Source: Hoyosella levis
GTDB lineage: Bacteria; Actinomycetota; Actinomycetes; Mycobacteriales; Mycobacteriaceae
Assembly: GCF_026008515.1 (NCBI RefSeq)
Contig: NZ_BQYM01000008.1
Location: forward strand, 156,858-220,857
Length of the DNA: 64,000 bases
Reading direction: 5' to 3'
Positions within the stretch are counted from its first letter, which is position 1. Each line of letters begins with the position of its first letter. The notes under the pieces were generated by a model. It searched no databases and had not been told where the DNA came from. It saw only the letters and a program-made list of their open reading frames with translations. Positions 60,238 to 64,000 of the stretch are shown here, piece by piece. Made by a program: the position numbers and the translations under genes.

Positions 60238-62717
60238 CAGCCAGGAAGCTGCTCGTCATCGGCAATGGCATGGCGGGCGCGCGGGCGGTGGAGGAGATCA
60301 TCTCCCGCGGCGGCCGGGACCTGTTCGACATCACGATGATCGGTGATGAGCCGTACGGCAACTACAACCGCATCATGTTGTCGCATGTGCTGGCGGGGGA
60401 AGCCACGATCGACGACGATGATCTGCTGCTGAACCCGATGAGCTGGTACCGGGAGAACGGTGTCACCCTGCACGCGGGGGATCGCGCGGTGCGGATCGAC
60501 CGGTTCGCCAAGCAGGTGGAGTGCGAGAGCGGTCGTGTCGTCGGCTACGACGTGCTGGTGATCGCGACCGGATCGTCGAGCTTCTTCCCGAACATCGACG
60601 GCCTGCGTGGCACCGACGGGCACCTGCTCAAGGGCGTGTTCGGCTTCCGCAATATCGAGGACACCAACGGGATGCTGCAGCTCGCGCATTCCCGCGACAA
60701 GACGCACGCCGTGGTGATCGGTGGTGGCCTGCTGGGGCTCGAGGCGGCGTATGGGCTGCGCACCCAGGGCCTCGAGGTGGAGGTGGTGCATTCGCCCGGG
60801 CACCTGATGAACCAGCAGCTCGACGAGCGCGGGGGCCGGGTGCTGCGCAAGGAGATCGAGAAGCTTGGCATCCGGGTGCATACCGGGGCCCGCACCACCG
60901 CGGTGCTGCGGGACGGCACGGGCAACATCACGGGCGTGGAGTTCGCGGATGGGTCGCGCCTCGATGCGGACATGGTGGTGGTGGCCGCGGGCATCCGTCC
61001 CAGCACGGCGCTGGCGCAGTCCGCGGGCCTGGTGGTGGAGCGGGGCGTGGTCGTGGATGACCAGATGCGCTGCGAGGACGAGTCGGCGATCTTCGCGGTC
61101 GGTGAGTGCGTGCAGCACCGCGGCGAGGTGTATGGGCTGGTGGCGCCGGTGTGGGAGCAGTCGGTGGTGCTCGCCGATGTGGTGACCGGCGCCGATCCGC
61201 GGGCTGCCTACCTTGGCTCGCGGATCACGACGAAGCTGAAGGTGGCGGGCATCGATGTCGCCGCGATGGGCGTGAAGGGCCCGGAGCGCGAGGATGACGA
61301 GTTCGTCCAGTTCTACGAGCCCAGCACGGGCGTGTACAAGAGCGTGGTGGTGCGCGAGGGCAAGCTGATCGGGGCGATGCTGCTCGGGGACGTTAGCAAG
61401 ATCGGGTTCCTCAGCCAGGCCTTCGACGACAAGGTGGAGCTGCCCGAGGAACGCATCAGCATGCTGTTCGACCTCGGTGGACCGTCGCCGGGCCAGGGCG
61501 CCGCCGATCTCGCTGATGATGCCCAGGTGTGCAACTGCAATGGCGTGACGAAGGGCGCGATCGTCTCCTGCGTCGAGCAGGGCGCGAAGTCACTCACCGA
61601 TGTCATGGCGAGGACCCGGGCGGGCAAGGGCTGCGGCTCCTGCAAGGCCTTGGTCGGCGAGGTGGTTGCCTGCGCCGCCGGGGGCGCGCTGGAGTCCGAT
61701 CCCGCCGCGGACTGGTATGTGCCGTGCATCCCGCTGTCCAAGCCGGACCTGATCGCCGAGGTCCGCGCCCGTGATCTGCGTGCCGTCTCGCAAGTCTTCG
61801 CCGAGCTCGCCGAGGGAGGCCGGGAGGACGCTGCGGCCAAGATGCCGCTCGCCTCGCTGCTGCGAACGGTGTGGGGCCCGGACTGGGTCGATGAGCGGGG
61901 CGCGCTGTTCATCAACGATCGCGTGCACGCCAACATCCAGCGCGATGGCACGTTCTCGGTGGTGCCACAGATGAAGGGCGGCGTGACCACGCCCGAGCAG
62001 CTCCGGAAGATCGCCGACGTCGCCGAGAAGTACAGCGTGCCGATGGTCAAGGTCACCGGCGGGCAGCGCATCGACCTGCTCGGCATCAAGAAGGAGGACC
62101 TGCCGAAGGTGTGGGGCGATCTGGGCATGCCGTCCGGATTCGCCTATGGCAAGTCCATGCGGACAGTGAAGACCTGCGTGGGCAGCGACTTCTGCCGCTA
62201 CGGCCTCGACGACTCCACCGCGCTCGGCATCCGCATGGAGGAACGCCTGCAGGGCCTGGAATGCCCCGCGAAGCTGAAGATGGCGGTGGCCGGCTGCCCC
62301 CGCAACTGCTCCGAGGCGCTGTGCAAGGACCTCGGTGTGGTGGCGGTCGGTGATGGTCGCTGGGAGATCTATATCGGCGGGGCCGCGGGCGCCCACATCC
62401 GCAAGGGCGACCTGCTCGCCACGGTCGGCTCGGCCGACGAGGTGCTGCAGCTCGCCGGGCGGTTCGTGCAGTACTACCGGGAGAACGGCAAATGGCTGGA
62501 GCGCACCTATGACTTCGTGCCCCGCATCGGGCTCGACGCGCTGCGCGCCGTGCTGATCGAGGACAGCGACGGCATCGCGGCAGGTCTCGACGCGCGCCTG
62601 CAGGAGTCCGTGGAGGGCTACCGCGATCCGTGGCTCGAGCGGACCGAGCCCCGCTCGCCCGCGCAGTTCGCGCCAGCGCTGCCGCTGCTGCCGCTGCCCC
62701 AGGTGCCGGTCCGATGA
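60234..62717 (+). CDS. nirB: Assimilatory NAD(P)H nitrite reductase large subunit
   Basis: NirB reduces nitrite to ammonium with NAD(P)H. The 827 residues have, in order, an FAD domain (LLVIGNGMAGARAVEEI), an NAD domain (HAVVIGGGLLGLEAAYGL), a BFD-type [2Fe-2S] domain (QVCNCNGVTKGAI, GCGSCK) and a siroheme/[4Fe-4S] domain with CVGSDFCRYG and AGCPRNCSEALCKD. All expected Cys are present. ATG 60234 has a weak ribosome site and may depend on the short upstream ORF. It overlaps nirD by 4 nt. Confidence 0.96.
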   Translation: MTARKLLVIGNGMAGARAVEEIISRGGRDLFDITMIGDEPYGNYNRIMLSHVLAGEATIDDDDLLLNPMSWYRENGVTLHAGDRAVRIDRFAKQVECESGRVVGYDVLVIATGSSSFFPNIDGLRGTDGHLLKGVFGFRNIEDTNGMLQLAHSRDKTHAVVIGGGLLGLEAAYGLRTQGLEVEVVHSPGHLMNQQLDERGGRVLRKEIEKLGIRVHTGARTTAVLRDGTGNITGVEFADGSRLDADMVVVAAGIRPSTALAQSAGLVVERGVVVDDQMRCEDESAIFAVGECVQHRGEVYGLVAPVWEQSVVLADVVTGADPRAAYLGSRITTKLKVAGIDVAAMGVKGPEREDDEFVQFYEPSTGVYKSVVVREGKLIGAMLLGDVSKIGFLSQAFDDKVELPEERISMLFDLGGPSPGQGAADLADDAQVCNCNGVTKGAIVSCVEQGAKSLTDVMARTRAGKGCGSCKALVGEVVACAAGGALESDPAADWYVPCIPLSKPDLIAEVRARDLRAVSQVFAELAEGGREDAAAKMPLASLLRTVWGPDWVDERGALFINDRVHANIQRDGTFSVVPQMKGGVTTPEQLRKIADVAEKYSVPMVKVTGGQRIDLLGIKKEDLPKVWGDLGMPSGFAYGKSMRTVKTCVGSDFCRYGLDDSTALGIRMEERLQGLECPAKLKMAVAGCPRNCSEALCKDLGVVAVGDGRWEIYIGGAAGAHIRKGDLLATVGSADEVLQLAGRFVQYYRENGKWLERTYDFVPRIGLDALRAVLIEDSDGIAAGLDARLQESVEGYRDPWLERTEPRSPAQFAPALPLLPLPQVPVR

Positions 62718-63028
62718 GCACCCGCCACGCGATCCCGGTCGGCCCGGTCACCGACCTCACGCCCGGCGAGGGGCGCGCCTACGTTGTCGAGGGCCAGCAG
62801 ATCGCAGTCTTCCTGCTGCCCGATGGCACCGTTCGCGCCACCGCCGCGGTCTGCCCGCACAAGGGCGGGCCGCTCGCCGACGGCCAGCTCGACAACTCCG
62901 TGGTGGTATGCCCGCTCCACCAGTACGGATTCTCGCTCGCCACCGGTGAATGCACCTCCGGCGACGTCGCGCCCGTCACCGTGCACCACGCCGAGGTGCG
63001 CGACGGAACGATCCTCGTCACCGTGTGA
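62714..63028 (+). CDS. nirD: Nitrite reductase small subunit
   Basis: NirD is the Rieske-type small subunit of NAD(P)H nitrite reductase. The 104 residues form a Rieske domain and, unlike many NirD proteins, keep both cluster motifs: CPHKGGPLADG and CPLHQYGFSL. ATG 62714 overlaps the nirB stop. Positioned between dprE2 and emb, the nirBD pair interrupts the wall-synthesis cluster. Confidence 0.94.
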   Translation: MSTRHAIPVGPVTDLTPGEGRAYVVEGQQIAVFLLPDGTVRATAAVCPHKGGPLADGQLDNSVVVCPLHQYGFSLATGECTSGDVAPVTVHHAEVRDGTILVTV

Positions 63029-63081
63029 CTGCCCGCGGAGCGCGGCCACGGGATTGCCGTGCCCCGCGGTCGCCCGCTCCG

Positions 63082-63087
63082 TAGACT
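63082..63087 (+). promoter_or_regulatory. -10 element upstream of the small acidic protein gene
   Basis: TAGACT is followed by 7 nt and an ATG at 63095, so transcription should begin there. That ATG opens a 28-codon frame ending at 63181, which overlaps the start of the next gene in another frame. Confidence 0.45.
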
Positions 63088-63146
63088 GGAGCGGATGGCA
63101 CGGCCCGGCCGGGCTGGCTTCCGCGAACGATACGAGGAGGGACACC

Positions 63147-63338
63147 ATGACCTCACGCGCATCCTCGTCCGACAGCTTTGACGCTTCCGAGGCTGACCGG
63201 ATCGAGCAGGCCACCCCGGTGAGCCCCGAGGACGATGACACCCAGGACACGGGCTCCCGCACCATGGAGGCGAACGAGGCCGATCTCGCGGAACAGCTCC
63301 AGGAGGTCCCCGATGACGACGACTACCCGCGCGAGTAG
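63147..63338 (+). CDS. Small acidic conserved protein
   Basis: The 63 residues are strongly acidic and low in complexity, with no hydrophobic segment. The C-terminal EANEADLAEQLQEVPDDDDY resembles short acidic proteins found in other actinobacteria; no function is known. ATG 63147 has GAGGAGG 6 nt upstream. It is followed by a terminator and is monocistronic. Confidence 0.75.
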   Translation: MTSRASSSDSFDASEADRIEQATPVSPEDDDTQDTGSRTMEANEADLAEQLQEVPDDDDYPRE

Positions 63339-63381
63339 GCGTCCTCGCTAGCCCTGGAATACCCCTGACGATCCCCGACAC

Positions 63382-63410
63382 GCCCCGGCCAGCCATGGCC
63401 GGGGCTTCGT
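63382..63410 (+). terminator. Terminator after the small acidic protein gene
   Basis: GCCCCGGCC and GGCCGGGGC form a 9-bp stem with a 6-nt loop, followed by TTCGTCGT. Confidence 0.75.
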
Positions 63411-63427
63411 CGTGCACGAGGTCCGAA

Positions 63428-63433
63428 TACCAT
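63428..63433 (+). promoter_or_regulatory. -10 element of leaderless emb promoter
   Basis: TACCAT is followed by 8 nt and then GTG 63442. Confidence 0.45.
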
Positions 63434-63441
63434 CAGTTCCC

Positions 63442-64000
63442 GTGGCAACAAAAAGGGATGCGCGCACTGTTCGTATGGCTCGCCTGGTAGCGGTGATCAC
63501 CGGCCTCGCCGGCTTCATCCTCGCCATCGCCACCCCGCTGATGCCCGTCGCCCAGACCACCTCCACCCTGAGCTGGCCCCAGGACTCCCAGGCCACCGAC
63601 GTCGAAGCGCCCCTGATCTCCTACCTCCCCCAGGCCCTCGACGCCACCATCCCCTGCCAGGCCTTCGCCGAGCTGCCCGACGACGGCGGCATCGTCGCCG
63701 CCACCATCCCGCCCGGCGCGCCCGACGCCACCCGCTTCGGCATGCAGGTCCGCGCCACCCCCACCGACGCCCAGGTCGTGTCGCGCAACGCGGTGGTGTG
63801 GTCGGCGCCGCGCGATTCGATGGCGGAGTGCGAGTCGCTGCGCGTGGTGGTGACGAAGTCGGATATCGCGATCTCCACGACAGGCGGCGCCTCCCAGGCC
63901 GATCTCGTGCTGCCGGGGGCGCAGTTCATGCCGCAGGTGGTCGGTGTCTTCAGCGACCTCGCCACCACCCCCACCGGCCTGAACCTCACCATCGACATCG
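63442..64000 (+). CDS. Arabinosyltransferase (Emb family), 5' part
   Basis: Emb proteins polymerise arabinan from decaprenyl-phosphoryl-arabinose and are ethambutol targets. The first 186 residues are present. A basic start (VATKRDARTVRMARLV) leads into the first membrane helix ending PLMPV, then TTSTLSWPQDSQ and VEAPLISYLPQALD, the conserved N-terminal extracytoplasmic domain of EmbA/B/C. GTG 63442 gives the usual basic N-terminus and has a leaderless -10; ATG 63475 would remove it. aftA, which normally follows dprE2, is absent here. Confidence 0.93.
   Translation, partial: MATKRDARTVRMARLVAVITGLAGFILAIATPLMPVAQTTSTLSWPQDSQATDVEAPLISYLPQALDATIPCQAFAELPDDGGIVAATIPPGAPDATRFGMQVRATPTDAQVVSRNAVVWSAPRDSMAECESLRVVVTKSDIAISTTGGASQADLVLPGAQFMPQVVGVFSDLATTPTGLNLTIDI

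Overview
The window is GC-rich, tightly packed chromosomal DNA from a mycolic-acid actinobacterium (Mycobacteriales/Corynebacteriales). The evidence is an arabinogalactan gene set (wzm, wzt, glfT1, rmlB, rmlA, rmlC, gtrA, dprE1, dprE2 and the 5' end of an Emb arabinosyltransferase), a tmsA/tmsB pair for 10-methyl (tuberculostearic-type) fatty acids, the MurT/GatD lipid II amidation pair and a bacterial proteasome activator (Bpa). Bpa argues against Corynebacterium proper, which lacks a 20S proteasome. Gene order resembles, with rearrangements, the M. tuberculosis Rv3712-Rv3724, Rv3752-Rv3754, Rv3772 and Rv3780-Rv3795 intervals; that comparison is from memory. I cannot name the genus.

Layout. 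1-5.7 kb: partial flavoprotein divergent from a TetR regulator with a palindromic operator, nhaA, then murT-gatD-hydrolase. 5.9-8.0 kb (minus): P-loop kinase, recR, ybaB, SRPBCC. 8.2-11.0 kb: tmsA-tmsB. 11.0-13.5 kb (minus): a sortase with its own predicted coiled-coil, LPXTG-like substrate. 13.7-18.6 kb: dnaX, methyltransferase, aspB, SRP RNA, tRNA-Ser(GGA). 18.9-21.0 kb: a BASS/arsenite-type carrier overlapping a flavoprotein with a Cys-rich tail. 21.0-25.2 kb: gluQRS, RDD protein, queuosine-precursor transporter, a Ser-triplet-repeat protein and tgt, a compact queuosine salvage and hypermodification set. 25.3-31.1 kb: MMPL transporter with TetR, YbaK, an unknown protein and an orphan sensor kinase. 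31.3-40.1 kb: three tRNA-Ser and tRNA-Arg(ACG), tadA and its partner, tyrA, an amidase, a glycolipid-binding protein, a dienelactone-hydrolase-like protein, pat/hisC2 and a 5'-nucleotidase-like protein that has lost its metal ligands. 40.1-64 kb: MarR, quinone reductase, Bpa, a pyruvyltransferase-like protein divergent from wzm-wzt-glfT1, DUF418 and DUF4383 membrane proteins, a glycosyltransferase, an ArnA-like dehydratase, rmlB, an ABC-2 exporter, rmlA-rmlC, gtrA, an SRPBCC-TetR operon with twin operators, dprE1-dprE2, nirB-nirD with a short upstream ORF, a small acidic protein and the start of emb.

How the genes work together. The rml genes make dTDP-rhamnose for the linker unit. GlfT1 starts the galactan, Wzm/Wzt export it, DprE1/E2 make decaprenyl-phosphoryl-arabinose and Emb uses it. 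GluQRS, YhhQ and Tgt salvage queuine and extend it on tRNA-Asp. TadA deaminates the wobble base of the ACG tRNA-Arg encoded nearby.

Genome-style features. Many genes have a TANNNT -10 box followed by 6-8 nt (usually 7) and then the start codon, so leaderless transcripts look common; I used this to set several starts. All but one or two of the larger convergent gaps, and a few others, carry long inverted repeats that fall into at least three related families. No CRISPR array, insertion sequence or prophage was seen, and no gap without a gene exceeds 300 bases.
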